From: Rhodobacteraceae bacterium NBU2976
GTDB taxonomy: Bacteria; Pseudomonadota; Alphaproteobacteria; Rhodobacterales; Rhodobacteraceae
Direction: 5' to 3'
DNA length: 64,000 nt
Assembly: GCA_023630215.1 (NCBI GenBank)
Contig: JALPRQ010000001.1
Span: forward strand, 186,001 to 250,000
The notes under the pieces are model-generated. The model was not told where the DNA came from. It searched no databases and saw only the letters and a list, made by a program, of their open reading frames with translations. The position numbers and the translations under genes were made by a program. This document shows positions 39,148 to 48,499 of the stretch, one piece after another. Position 1 is the stretch's first letter. Every line of letters starts with the position of its first letter.

Positions 39148-39393
39148 ATGAAGCTGCTTACATCTCTTCTACTTGCAACCACAATTGCCACCGGCTCTGT
39201 CGCTGGTGAAGTGTCTATGTCGTCGGCGGCGCATCTGCCTGCAGAACAGGCGGCCATGGGCACAGCCGGACTGGAACAGTGGATCATTCCGCTGATCGCA
39301 ATTGGCTTTATTGCGCTGGCGCTTAGCGCAGAAAACAATGAAGGCTCATGCAAGAAAGCCGAGGGCGCGAAAGCTATCGCCGTTCTGTGCTAA
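39148..39393 (+). CDS. Small exported or membrane protein
   Basis: The 81-residue product has a signal-peptide-like start (MKLLTSLLLATTIATGSVAG), a second hydrophobic segment (WIIPLIAIGFIALALS, about 48-63) and a short tail with two cysteines (SCKKAEGAKAIAVLC). GAGGG before the ATG supports translation. No family was recognised; a single-pass inner-membrane protein is the simplest reading. It is convergent with the phosphomannomutase gene. Confidence 0.55.
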   Translation: MKLLTSLLLATTIATGSVAGEVSMSSAAHLPAEQAAMGTAGLEQWIIPLIAIGFIALALSAENNEGSCKKAEGAKAIAVLC

Positions 39394-39394
39394 C

Positions 39395-40759
39395 TTACGT
39401 GTGAATCAAACCGGTGATCCGTTCCAGTTCAGTCTGAACGCGGATCGGGTCACCGCGAGATTCGATATTTAGCCTTAACAATGGTTCGGTGCCTGACGCG
39501 CGAAGGTTAAATCGCCAATCACCCATATCCATTGTCAGTCCGTCCGGATGTGTGACAGATACCGCTTCACCGCGAAACCTGTCTTCAATGTCGGACATTG
39601 TCATTGCCGGATCGTCGACCGTGAAATTCACCTCGCCCGAGGCTGGGAAACGTGCCATCCGGTCGCGCACCAAACCAGCGAGAGACTGGCCGGTAACCGA
39701 CACCAATTCGGCCACCATTAGCCATGGGATCATACCGCTGTCGCAGAACATGAAGTCCCGAAAATAGTGATGGGCAGACATCTCTCCGCCATATATCGCA
39801 TCGTGCTCGCGCATGGCGGTTTTCATGAAACTGTGGCCGGTGCGTGTTTGAATCGGTGTGCCGCCCATGTCCTCAACAATTTCACGTGTGTTCCATGTCA
39901 TGCGGGCGTCATGAATGATGGTTGCCCCGGGATTAGCCATGAGCGCCTGCTGGGCCAGAAGGCCGACGATGTAGTAGCCGTCGATGAAATTGCCCTGATG
40001 ATCGAAGAAAAAGCAGCGGTCGAAATCACCGTCCCACGCAACACCGAAATCCGCGCCGGTGTCGCGCACGGCCTGCGCGGTGCGCGGTTGGTTTTCGGGT
40101 AACAAGGGATTTGGAATACCGTTCGGGAAAGTCCCGTCCGGCTCGTGATCCATATGAACAAACGTCAATGGCGCCCCGGTCTCGTCAAGCTGCGCGGCAA
40201 TCTCGTCAAAGGCGGGACCCGCCGCGCCATTCCCCGCATTCACAAGGATTTTCAAGGGTTTAATCTTGGCGGGATCGACAAAGGAACAGACCTTCGCGGC
40301 ATAGGCCGGGCGAATATCCATACTGCGCACCGTGCCCGGATGTGCAGCGATTGCGAAATCCGCCGCCTCCGCCGCGGTTTTTAGCGCCGCCATCTCTTGT
40401 TCAGGATGCAAAGGCCGCGCGCCCGCCATCACCATCTTCATCCCATTATAGTTGATCGGGTTGTGCGAGGCCGTCACCTCGATCCCACCATCAACACCCA
40501 GATGGTCGGTGGCAAAATAAATTTCCTCGGTTCCGCACATGCCGATATCGATCACATCGCAGCCCATGTCGGTCAGCCCACGGGCCAGCGCCGCCTTCAA
40601 ACTGGCGCTGCTTTCGCGGCAATCGCCACCGACGACAACTGTCTTTGCCGCCATCACCTTCACAAAGGCAGCGCCGATGTCATAGGCAATCTCCTCGGTC
40701 AGGGTCAGGCCCAGTTCGCCGCGGATATCATAGGATTTGAAACAGTGAAGCGTTCGCAT
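39395..40759 (-). CDS. Phosphomannomutase/phosphoglucomutase
   Basis: The 454-residue protein is an alpha-D-phosphohexomutase of the ManB/AlgC type. It has the phosphoserine S98 in TASHNP, the magnesium loop DGDFDR, the sugar loop GGEMSAHHYF and the phosphate-binding RASGTEPLLR near the C-terminus. It interconverts hexose 6- and 1-phosphates to supply GDP-mannose or UDP-glucose for surface polysaccharides. It is transcribed alone. Confidence 0.9.
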   Translation of the reverse strand: MRTLHCFKSYDIRGELGLTLTEEIAYDIGAAFVKVMAAKTVVVGGDCRESSASLKAALARGLTDMGCDVIDIGMCGTEEIYFATDHLGVDGGIEVTASHNPINYNGMKMVMAGARPLHPEQEMAALKTAAEAADFAIAAHPGTVRSMDIRPAYAAKVCSFVDPAKIKPLKILVNAGNGAAGPAFDEIAAQLDETGAPLTFVHMDHEPDGTFPNGIPNPLLPENQPRTAQAVRDTGADFGVAWDGDFDRCFFFDHQGNFIDGYYIVGLLAQQALMANPGATIIHDARMTWNTREIVEDMGGTPIQTRTGHSFMKTAMREHDAIYGGEMSAHHYFRDFMFCDSGMIPWLMVAELVSVTGQSLAGLVRDRMARFPASGEVNFTVDDPAMTMSDIEDRFRGEAVSVTHPDGLTMDMGDWRFNLRASGTEPLLRLNIESRGDPIRVQTELERITGLIHT

Positions 40760-40844
40760 AGCCGTCTGCTATCATGCGCGATTTATCGTGGAAAGTGTTG
40801 ACGCACAGCGAATTCTTGTGCGCAATGCACCAAAAGGGATGGTG

Positions 40845-41804
40845 ATGCGTAAATATCTTGTTCTATGGGTCTTGGTCTGGGGAGGGATGGCAGCCGCGCA
40901 AGGCGGCTTTGTCACGATTGGCACGGGATCCATTACCGGTGTGTATTTTCCAACCGGCGGGGCGATTTGCCGAATGTTGAACAAATCGCAACAGGATCAT
41001 GGCTATCGGTGTGTGGTCGACCCGACGGGTGGATCAATCGACAATCTGGATTACCTGCGTAACGGATGGATCGATATTGGCGTCGTGCAGGCGGATATCC
41101 AGTATGATGCCGTGATGGGCGAAGGGGCATTCAAGGCCGAGCCAATGGACCAGCTTCGCACCATGTTTGCAATGCATTCTGAATCCTTCACGCTGTTGGT
41201 ACGTAATGACAGCGGCATAAGCAGTTTCACTGATCTGGCCGGAAAACGTGTCAATATCGGCAATCCCGGTTCGGGCAATCAGGCAACCATGGAGCTGGTC
41301 ATGTCGGCCTATGGCCTGACGATCGAGGATTTTGCCCAAGCAACCGAGTTTGACGGCGATATAATGCTGGAAGCGATGTGCAATGGGGAACTGGACGCTG
41401 CTGTCTATACGATCGGACATCCCTCGGCTCTGATCAAGGAACTGACGGGGTATTGTGACACCACGATCCTGCCCGTCGCCGGGGATGAGGTGATCATGAT
41501 GGAAATGTCACATCCTTTCTATCGCGGTGTCACCATTCCGGCAGGTATGTATGCCAGCAACCCGGACGACATCGCAACAATTGGGGTCAACGCGACAGTG
41601 GTCACAATGGCAGAGGCGGACGAGGCGATGATCTATGCCATCACCCGGTCAGTTTTTGAAAATATTGTCGAACTACGCAGCTTGCACCCAGCATTTGCCA
41701 ATCTGCAAACCGCCGAAATGGCAACGGGTGATGTGACCGCGCCATATCATCCGGGTGCTGAACGCGCATTGCGCGACTTGCGGCTTTTCGACACGTCGGA
41801 TTGA
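40845..41804 (+). CDS. TAXI-family TRAP solute-binding protein (orphan)
   Basis: The 319-residue protein has a signal peptide (MRKYLVLWVLVWGGMAAA) and the TAXI hallmark start FVTIGTGSITGVYFPTGGAICR, with GSIDNLDYLRNGWIDIGVVQ and NIGNPGSGNQATMELVM. TAXI proteins bind small carboxylates or amino acids for a fused TRAP permease. No permease gene lies beside it; a cytochrome c gene follows. AAAAGGG six bases upstream supports 40845 over the ATG at 40839. Confidence 0.85.
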   Translation: MRKYLVLWVLVWGGMAAAQGGFVTIGTGSITGVYFPTGGAICRMLNKSQQDHGYRCVVDPTGGSIDNLDYLRNGWIDIGVVQADIQYDAVMGEGAFKAEPMDQLRTMFAMHSESFTLLVRNDSGISSFTDLAGKRVNIGNPGSGNQATMELVMSAYGLTIEDFAQATEFDGDIMLEAMCNGELDAAVYTIGHPSALIKELTGYCDTTILPVAGDEVIMMEMSHPFYRGVTIPAGMYASNPDDIATIGVNATVVTMAEADEAMIYAITRSVFENIVELRSLHPAFANLQTAEMATGDVTAPYHPGAERALRDLRLFDTSD

Positions 41805-41868
41805 TTCATGTCAAAGTGATAACCAGCTTTCAGGCATATCCAAAACTTGGATGAACTCGAGGTATATC

Positions 41869-42315
41869 ATGAAATATTCTCTTACACTGGCAATGGTGAT
41901 TGCCGCTGCATCGACAGGTTCGGTTTTTGCGGACTCTCACGCGTCGCCGGATCAGGCCGCAATTATCGAACAGGCACTGGCGGGCGGTGACCCCGAAGCT
42001 GGCGAAGCCGTTTTCCGCAAATGCAAGTCTTGCCACGAGGTTGGACCCGACGCGACGTCCAAGGTCGGTCCCCCACTGAATGGCGTTGTTGGAGCGTTCC
42101 TGGGCCAGGTTGACGATTTTCGCTATTCCAACACCATGGAAGAAATGGGCGAAGCCGGCACCGCATGGACAGTGGAAAATATGGACATCTACCTGACAAA
42201 ACCGCGTGATTTCGTGAACGGAACCCGCATGAGCTTTGCAGGTCTGCGTGACGAGGAAGATCGGGCAAATGTCATCGCGTATCTGGCATCTGTTGGAACA
42301 GAGACTGACGATTAG
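41869..42315 (+). CDS. Class I cytochrome c
   Basis: The 148-residue protein has a signal peptide (MKYSLTLAMVIAAASTGSVFA), a haem site with C52, C55 and H56 in CKSCH, and the axial methionine M121 in GTRMSFAGL. This fits a soluble periplasmic cytochrome c2/c550-type electron carrier. GAGG precedes the ATG. The gene follows the TAXI gene by 64 bases. Confidence 0.9.
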   Translation: MKYSLTLAMVIAAASTGSVFADSHASPDQAAIIEQALAGGDPEAGEAVFRKCKSCHEVGPDATSKVGPPLNGVVGAFLGQVDDFRYSNTMEEMGEAGTAWTVENMDIYLTKPRDFVNGTRMSFAGLRDEEDRANVIAYLASVGTETDD

Positions 42316-42464
42316 AACGCCGTTTGTGTGTTGAAATTTACGTTACTAATCAGGGACCACAAATTTCCCATCGTCGCCATCGCATCTGTTTGGAAGCCCT
42401 TGGTCGCACCATGAACCGGAAAATATTTGTGGCTAGTGAGCCTTGGGCTGTCAGGAGCCGTTGC

Positions 42465-42493
42465 TTGACTTACACGGGAAAACCCTGATTAAA
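42465..42493 (+). promoter_or_regulatory. Candidate sigma-70 promoter
   Basis: TTGACT at 42465-42470 and ATTAAA at 42488-42493 are separated by 17 bases, within the 269-base gap 42316-42584 that otherwise shows no gene or repeat. It would drive the EEP-family gene beginning at 42585. Confidence 0.4.
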
Positions 42494-42584
42494 GACCCCT
42501 TGTTGATGTGATGCCTTTTAACCCGGGCGTCACATTTCTATTTATACTGTGCGCAACCTCAACTGACGTCGGTAACGAAAACAT

Positions 42585-43601
42585 ATGAACCTGTCCAAAC
42601 TGGTGTATCTGCACGCGCTTCAGATCGCGGCGTATCCGATTTTCTATCGGGGCGGCAACCCGCCAAAATATGGCGAGCTGGAGCTGGCACGCGCGGATCA
42701 GCCCTTGGCGGGCGACAGTTTGCAACTGACCACTTGGAATATCGGTTATGGGGCGTTAGGCGCGAGGGCGAATTTTGCCGCGGATGGGGGCAACGACCTG
42801 CGTGCCTTGTCCCGCGCCGAGATAGAGCTGGCTGTAAAAGCCATTGCCGAGGAAGTGAAAAAATTCGGGTCTGATATTCTGTTACTGCAGGAGCTGGCCA
42901 ATCCTAACTGGCTGACCCGTCAGGTGCCGGTGCTGAGCCAGATCGATGATGCGCTGAAAGCCTATGCCAGCGCGTTCTGGGAAGGGCTGCGTCTGCCTTA
43001 TGTGCCGAAATGGGTGAACCTCTCGCACGGTATGGGGGTGTTCTCACGTAAACTGATCACGGATTTACAGGCCTATCGGTTGCAAACCGAAAGCGGCAGC
43101 ATTTTCGCCGGGATCAAGAAACATTACGCGAAACTGGTCAGCCGCTTGCCGATTGACGGCTCGGACCGGGAATGGGTGGTGATCAACGTGCATCTGGCGG
43201 CGTTTGATGATGGCGCAAAGGTGCGGCAGGAACAAATTAGCGAGGTGTTCGACCTAGCCCATCTGGAATATCAGCGTGGCAATTATGTGGTCATCGGCGG
43301 CGATTGGAACATGCGATTGGTATCAAAGGAATTTCCACATGCCAAAAGCGGCGAGAACAAGTTCGTCTCGCCCGATTTTCCGGTCGAAAAACTGCCGGCA
43401 GGCTGGTCCGTGGCAGCAGATGACACGGTTCCGACGGTGCGAGCGCTGCATCGCCCCTACGAACCGGGGGTGAACAACACCTCAATCATTGACGGGTTTG
43501 CCTATTCCCCGAATGTGGAGTTGCTGGACATTGCCGCCAAGGATATGGGGTTTCAGTATACCGATCACCACCCGGTGACCGGTATCTTTAAAGCCGCTTA
43601 G
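42585..43601 (+). CDS. Endonuclease/exonuclease/phosphatase family protein
   Basis: The 338-residue protein has the EEP-fold motifs in order: TTWNIGYG, ILLLQELANP (metal-binding Glu), VINVHLAAF, GGDWNMRL and the closing TDHHPVTG. It has no signal peptide. Whether it acts on nucleic acid, phospholipid or phosphoinositide is not clear. Its stop overlaps the stop of the convergent cbtA gene (TTAG). Confidence 0.78.
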   Translation: MNLSKLVYLHALQIAAYPIFYRGGNPPKYGELELARADQPLAGDSLQLTTWNIGYGALGARANFAADGGNDLRALSRAEIELAVKAIAEEVKKFGSDILLLQELANPNWLTRQVPVLSQIDDALKAYASAFWEGLRLPYVPKWVNLSHGMGVFSRKLITDLQAYRLQTESGSIFAGIKKHYAKLVSRLPIDGSDREWVVINVHLAAFDDGAKVRQEQISEVFDLAHLEYQRGNYVVIGGDWNMRLVSKEFPHAKSGENKFVSPDFPVEKLPAGWSVAADDTVPTVRALHRPYEPGVNNTSIIDGFAYSPNVELLDIAAKDMGFQYTDHHPVTGIFKAA

Positions 43602-44275
43602 TCGCGCGACTCCGAAATCCAGAACGCCGCGCTGAACAGGCCGAGTATCGCCCAGCTTATTGCGCCGACCCCCAGGCTCAACCCGACGAACTGGGCCGCC
43701 AGTTCGGGTGGGACGGTGCCGCCGAAAACCTCTGGGTGAGGTGCGCCAATCAGATGGGGCAGCATCAGGATCAACACTCCGCCGACCCAGAATCGCCAAT
43801 CATTGGTGAACGCAAAGGATCCGATGGCGACAAGCGTGCAGATTACCGTCCCAGCCCACCAGATTTGGCGCGCCGTAACCTCGGCAGCAATCATGCCGGG
43901 AAGCTCCGGTGGCAAACCCAGTGAGGGAAGGAGTTGTATCGCCGCAAACCCAGCCAGACCCCAGAGCAGCCCGGTTTTGACTTGCGGTGCAATACCACGC
44001 GAGTCCGCATAAGCGATACCCGCAACCACCAGCATCGCGAACCCGATATAGATCGCAATTGTGGACAGCATGGTCATCCCGTTTCGCGCCCAGTCATGTT
44101 CAAGCGGGATAGTGTTGGGCACAAACCCCTCGCCGCCGAAATGCGTAAGCTGGCCGGTTTCGTAAAGCTCGGCCTCTAACAGGACCGGCACAAGGAAATA
44201 GATTTGCAGCACGGCGGCAATCAGCCCCGCTGCAAAGCCAGCGAACAGTGCGCTGGACAGCATGTTTTTAAACAT
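43598..44275 (-). CDS. cbtA: CbtA family cobalt transport protein
   Basis: The 225-residue membrane protein has five to six hydrophobic segments and resembles CbtA, the larger subunit of a cobalt importer regulated by cobalamin. Histidines occur in TIPLEHDWARNG and PHLIGAPHPEVFGG. It starts two bases after the cbtB stop, and a cobalamin riboswitch lies upstream. The family was assigned to cobalt transport mainly from such contexts. Confidence 0.82.
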   Translation of the reverse strand: MFKNMLSSALFAGFAAGLIAAVLQIYFLVPVLLEAELYETGQLTHFGGEGFVPNTIPLEHDWARNGMTMLSTIAIYIGFAMLVVAGIAYADSRGIAPQVKTGLLWGLAGFAAIQLLPSLGLPPELPGMIAAEVTARQIWWAGTVICTLVAIGSFAFTNDWRFWVGGVLILMLPHLIGAPHPEVFGGTVPPELAAQFVGLSLGVGAISWAILGLFSAAFWISESRD

Positions 44276-44277
44276 GA

Positions 44278-44448
44278 TTAGTGGCAGGCAAAGCCAATGG
44301 AATGGCGAACATCATGCGCGGAATCATGCAGCATTTCAGCCTGTGCAAATCCCGCCGTGAACAGAATGGCGGCCCCCAGAAGGATCAGGCCCATTACCGG
44401 CACAAGGGCCGATTCCGATTTCGCAAGTGCGTGTGTTTTTGTCGTCAT
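44278..44448 (-). CDS. cbtB: CbtB family cobalt transport subunit
   Basis: This 56-residue gene is easily missed. It reads MTTKTHALAKSESALVPVMG, then a single transmembrane segment (about 15-36) and a histidine-rich tail EMLHDSAHDVRHSIGFACH, the CbtB signature for Co2+ binding. GAGGAG lies five bases before the ATG at 44448. It sits between the cobalamin riboswitch and cbtA, the standard order. Confidence 0.88.
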   Translation of the reverse strand: MTTKTHALAKSESALVPVMGLILLGAAILFTAGFAQAEMLHDSAHDVRHSIGFACH

Positions 44449-44489
44449 GTTAACTCCTCAGCCGTCTCACCCGACAGCAGGTTGATGGT

Positions 44490-44672
44490 TCACGCAAGGC
44501 CGGTCTCCTGGCTTGTGGATCATCGCGTTGCATCCCCTTCCCGGCTTGCGCCAGTGGTTATTGATGCACGCTACCCACCTACAGTCGCGGGGGCGGCTGC
44601 GGCTTTGGGCCCCGATTGGGTCGTCCCTGTCCGCATTCCCGTTTCATCCCCAGACGCTTGGCGTCATAGGGG
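44490..44672 (-). ncRNA. Cobalamin riboswitch
   Basis: On the minus strand the conserved blocks occur in order: GGGAATGCGGAC, then AGCCGCCCCCGCGACTGTAG, then GCCACTGG and GCCGGGAAGG, and the B12 box GCCAGGAGACCGGCC (about 44499-44513). It ends about 40 bases before cbtB. Binding of adenosylcobalamin should turn off cobalt uptake when cobalamin is sufficient. Confidence 0.93.
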
Positions 44673-44769
44673 AACCATGCGTGGTCATCTTTCAGGCTTT
44701 CCAACGCGCGAGTCAAGAGCGTGTTAGTCGGCGCTTGGAACTCTTTGCTTGGCGTACCATATATACAGC

Positions 44770-46179
44770 ATGACGATTCCTTTCGATAACAGCTATGCCC
44801 GGTTACCAGACCGTTTTTATGTCGCGCAGCCGCCCGTTCCCGTCGCAGCCCCAGCGATAATCGCGGTGAATGAGGGCCTTGCGCAGGCGCTGGGGATTGA
44901 TCCGGCAATGCTGACGGCGGATATTCTGGCGGGGAACGAGGTGCCCAAAGGGGCCTCACCCCTTGCTGCGGCTTATGCCGGGCATCAGTTTGGCGGGTTT
45001 GTCCCGCAACTTGGCGATGGTCGCGCCGTCCTGCTAGGCGAGGTTGACGGTCCTTCGGGCCGGTTCGACATTCAGCTGAAAGGTGCGGGCCGCACGCCGT
45101 TTTCGCGGGGCGGCGACGGGCGGGCAGCGGTGGGGCCGGTGATCCGCGAATATATTGTCAGCGAGGCGATGCACGCGCTGGGCATCCCGACAACGCGGGC
45201 ACTGGCCGCCGTCACGACCGGAGAGGTCGTGCATCGCGAAACCGATCTGCCCGGTGCCGTCCTGACCCGCGTGGCAAGCAGCCATATTCGGGTTGGCACA
45301 TTTCAGTATTTCTATGCCCGGCAGGATCAAGAGGGCTTGCAAGCCCTGACCGACCATGTGATTGCGCGGCATTATCCGGACGCAGATGGACCCGTTACGC
45401 TGCTGTCCGCCATTATCGAACGGCAAGCGACGCTGATCGCGCAATGGATGGCGGTGGGGTTCATTCACGGGGTGATGAACACCGATAATATGGCGATTTC
45501 CGGCGACACGATAGATTTCGGCCCCTGTGCCTTTATGGAAGGGTATCACCCCGATACGGTGTTCAGCTCCATTGACCGCAACGGGCGCTATAGCTGGATC
45601 AACCAGCCCAAAATCGCGCACTGGAACCTGTCGCAGCTTGCAACCTGCCTTGTGCCACTGGCGGGTGGCAAGGTGGACGAATTGCAAACAACGTTGAACC
45701 GGTTCCCGGATCTGTTCGACGCGGCCTTTGTCACCGCGTTCTCGCGCAAGCTGGGACTGATCGAAACGCAGGACGATGATTCCGAGATGATCGGTGCGCT
45801 GTTGCGGATACTGGCTGACGCTGGAGTGGATTTCACCCTGTTTTTCCGACATCTGACCGCGTTTCTGGGTGGATCGGACCATGTGCAAACGCTGGTGGAT
45901 ACATCGGTCTTCACCGACTGGATGGACCGTTGGGTGGAAAGAACCAGCGGGGAAACCAAGGCGCGACTGGCGCTGATGCGGGCGGCAAACCCGATCTTCA
46001 TTCCCCGTAATCACCGGGTAGAGGAAGCGATCGTAGCCGCCAACAGCGGGAACTACGCCCCTTTTCAAAAGCTGAATGCGGTGCTGGCCCGTCCGTTTGA
46101 CGAACAGCCGGAAAACGCTGCATATGAAACCCCCGCGACCAAGGACGAGGAAGTCCACGTCACCTTCTGCGGCACCTGA
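44770..46179 (+). CDS. selO: SelO/YdiU protein adenylyltransferase
   Basis: The 469-residue pseudokinase starts FDNSYARLPDRFYV and has the flipped-ATP-site motifs FDIQLKGAGRTPFSRGGDGR, AVGPVIREYIVSEAMHALG and GVMNTDNMAISGDTIDFGPC. It ends HVTFCGT, the C-terminal cysteine region where eukaryotic homologues carry selenocysteine. SelO transfers AMP to Ser, Thr or Tyr of target proteins under oxidative stress. It is divergent from cbtBA. Confidence 0.93.
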   Translation: MTIPFDNSYARLPDRFYVAQPPVPVAAPAIIAVNEGLAQALGIDPAMLTADILAGNEVPKGASPLAAAYAGHQFGGFVPQLGDGRAVLLGEVDGPSGRFDIQLKGAGRTPFSRGGDGRAAVGPVIREYIVSEAMHALGIPTTRALAAVTTGEVVHRETDLPGAVLTRVASSHIRVGTFQYFYARQDQEGLQALTDHVIARHYPDADGPVTLLSAIIERQATLIAQWMAVGFIHGVMNTDNMAISGDTIDFGPCAFMEGYHPDTVFSSIDRNGRYSWINQPKIAHWNLSQLATCLVPLAGGKVDELQTTLNRFPDLFDAAFVTAFSRKLGLIETQDDDSEMIGALLRILADAGVDFTLFFRHLTAFLGGSDHVQTLVDTSVFTDWMDRWVERTSGETKARLALMRAANPIFIPRNHRVEEAIVAANSGNYAPFQKLNAVLARPFDEQPENAAYETPATKDEEVHVTFCGT

Positions 46180-46282
46180 CTGCACAAAAACTGCACGATT
46201 CAATCTGACGAATTGCGCGGGTCCGCCGCCCAATCTGCATTGACGCGCGCCATTCTGTCCCCACTCGCAAACGGAGGACAGT

Positions 46283-47809
46283 ATGAGTGCCATTACGATC
46301 AACGGATTGCCCAAGACGCTTCGGCTTGATGCCTGGTGGATGTCGGGGGATCTGGATGTGGAATTTCCCGAGACCCCGAAAGCCTCGTTCGGAGGGATCG
46401 CGAAGGACCACCGATCACATGCGGTGCTCATCGCGCTTTCCCTCGTCGCGCTGGCGGATTGGCTGTTCTGGGGGTGGGATGTTGGAATCTCCCTCGCTCT
46501 CTTTGCGACCATCCTCGCTGTCCTCGCGTTTGCGGTTCAAACGGGCAAGCGGTCAGCGCGCGATGGGGTCACCGCCATCACATTCACCACGCTGGCCATC
46601 TTACCGATAATCGAGCAGGTGCAGTTCCTCTCCGTCCTGATGCTGATCGTGGGGCTGGCGGCCTATGCCGTTTGGCTGGCCAGTGATCGGGTCCATGCAT
46701 GGGGTCAGCAGGTGAAAGCCATGCTGAAATTTACCCTTGCAGGCCCGCTTCTGGCGTTGGTTGACGCGTGGGACGGGGCGGAATCTGTGCGCACGGACGG
46801 GCGGCTGAAAGCCCGGGTGGGAAAGGAGCTGTTATCCTGGCTACTGCCCCTGTCCGTCGGCGCGATGTTTCTGGTTCTTTTGTCCGCCGCAAATCCGTTT
46901 CTAGATGCGTGGATCGGCAAACTGTTTCAACTCGACGCGCCGGACCTGATCGAAGTTCGGCGCGTTGTCTTCTGGGTGGCCATTCTCTGCCTCGTCTGGC
47001 CATTTTTGAACCTGATCCCCTTTGCGGCCCGCTCACCTCGGGTCGCAAAGGCGGACAGGGTTACCCGGTCCACAGTGTTTCTGAATGCCGGATCGGTGCA
47101 GAAATCCCTGATCCTGTTCAACGCGCTGTTTGCGTTCCAAATAATTTCCGACGGTCTGTTCCTGTGGGGCGGGGCTAGCCTGCCCGAGGGGATGAGCTAT
47201 GCCGAATATGCCCACCGCGGGGCCTATCCGCTGATTTTCACGGCCCTGCTGGCCGCCGGGTTTGCAATCTTGACGCAGCCATTTCAGGGTGAGCGCACCG
47301 TGCGTTGGCTGGTGTTTGCATGGATCGGACAGAATCTGATGCTGACCTATGCAGCGATCTTCCGGTTGCAATTATATGTGGAGGCTTACGCGCTGACATA
47401 TCTGCGGGTGGCGGCCTTTATCTGGATGGGTCTCGTATTCCTGGGACTGGTGTTGATCTTGGTGCAAATGGCGCGGGGGCTGTCGGTCGACTGGCTGTTC
47501 AAATGGAATGGCGTGGCGCTGCTGTCGGTGCTTTACCTCAGCTGTTTCGTGAATTTCACCGAGCTGATTGCAGATTATAACATCGCCCATTGGGCGGAGT
47601 CGGCGGATCACAGCATGGATACATGGTATATCTGCAAGCTGGGTCCGCATGCCTTGCCAGCAATCCTGGAATTCGAGGCGCAGTCCGGCGAGATGTTCTG
47701 CGATGGCTGGAAAATGCCAACCTATCGGGCATCCGAAAACTGGCGCGATTGGGGGTTCCGTGACCGACGTTTAGCAGGCTATCTTTCCACCAAACCGATT
47801 ACGGACTGA
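46283..47809 (+). CDS. DUF4173-type membrane protein
   Basis: The 508-residue protein has about eleven hydrophobic segments and the DUF4173/DUF4153-type core MSYAEYAHRGAYPLIFTALL. The C-terminal part after about 445 is soluble and Trp-rich (SMDTWYICKLGPHAL, NWRDWGFRDRRLAGYL). Function is unknown. A response regulator begins three bases after its stop, followed by an overlapping sensor kinase, so it may be an accessory sensor or target of that pathway. Confidence 0.65.
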   Translation: MSAITINGLPKTLRLDAWWMSGDLDVEFPETPKASFGGIAKDHRSHAVLIALSLVALADWLFWGWDVGISLALFATILAVLAFAVQTGKRSARDGVTAITFTTLAILPIIEQVQFLSVLMLIVGLAAYAVWLASDRVHAWGQQVKAMLKFTLAGPLLALVDAWDGAESVRTDGRLKARVGKELLSWLLPLSVGAMFLVLLSAANPFLDAWIGKLFQLDAPDLIEVRRVVFWVAILCLVWPFLNLIPFAARSPRVAKADRVTRSTVFLNAGSVQKSLILFNALFAFQIISDGLFLWGGASLPEGMSYAEYAHRGAYPLIFTALLAAGFAILTQPFQGERTVRWLVFAWIGQNLMLTYAAIFRLQLYVEAYALTYLRVAAFIWMGLVFLGLVLILVQMARGLSVDWLFKWNGVALLSVLYLSCFVNFTELIADYNIAHWAESADHSMDTWYICKLGPHALPAILEFEAQSGEMFCDGWKMPTYRASENWRDWGFRDRRLAGYLSTKPITD

Positions 47810-47812
47810 GAC

Positions 47813-48499
47813 ATGGCCAAAACGCTACTGATCGTCGATGACGATGCCCATATCCGCGAAGTGATCGCGGTTGCGATGGAGAATGCAGGATTTGCGGTGG
47901 AAACCGCAGCGGATGGTGCAAAAGGGTTGGTGGCAGTGGCATCAAAAGCACCTGACCTGGTGATTCTGGATGTGGGTATGCCGGAAATGGATGGGCTGGA
48001 AGTCTGCCGGGAAATTCGCAAGACATCGGATCTGCCCGTCCTGTTCCTGACCGCCCGGGATGACGAGATTGACCGCGTGATCGGATTCGAGGTTGGTGGT
48101 GATGATTATGTCACCAAACCGTTTAGCCCGCGCGAACTGGTCGCACGGGTCAAAGCCATCCTGAAACGCGCGACCCCGGCTGCAACGGCTGACGACAAGC
48201 CGGTGCAATGGGGGGATTTGTTTCTGGATGCCTCGCGCCATTTGTGCCGTTTTGACGGGACAGAGGTAAAGCTGACTTCGTCCGAATTCACGCTACTGGG
48301 CTATCTGATGGCGCGGCCCGAAACGGTGCGGTCGCGCGGGCAGCTGATGGATGCCGTTTATGGGCATATCATCGTGTCGGAACGCACCATCGACAGCCAT
48401 ATCCGCAACTTGCGCAAAAAACTGGCCGAGGCTGGATGCGCCGATGCGATCTCCACTCTCCACGGTGTTGGGGTGCGGATGGGTCCATGCCGGGCGTAA
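47813..48499 (+). CDS. OmpR-family response regulator
   Basis: The 228-residue protein has a receiver domain (acidic D9-D11, phospho-acceptor D53 in LVILDVGMPEMDG, signalling K in YVTKPFSPRELV) and a winged-helix DNA-binding domain (LTSSEFTLLGYLMARPE, SERTIDSHIRNLRKKL). The overall arrangement resembles CreB. It overlaps the kinase gene by 13 bases. Confidence 0.92.
   Translation: MAKTLLIVDDDAHIREVIAVAMENAGFAVETAADGAKGLVAVASKAPDLVILDVGMPEMDGLEVCREIRKTSDLPVLFLTARDDEIDRVIGFEVGGDDYVTKPFSPRELVARVKAILKRATPAATADDKPVQWGDLFLDASRHLCRFDGTEVKLTSSEFTLLGYLMARPETVRSRGQLMDAVYGHIIVSERTIDSHIRNLRKKLAEAGCADAISTLHGVGVRMGPCRA

Noticed and set aside
45034-46512. Long open frame antisense to selO (492 residues)
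   Set aside because: It mirrors selO, whose motifs are clear, and its translation has low complexity without any known domain.
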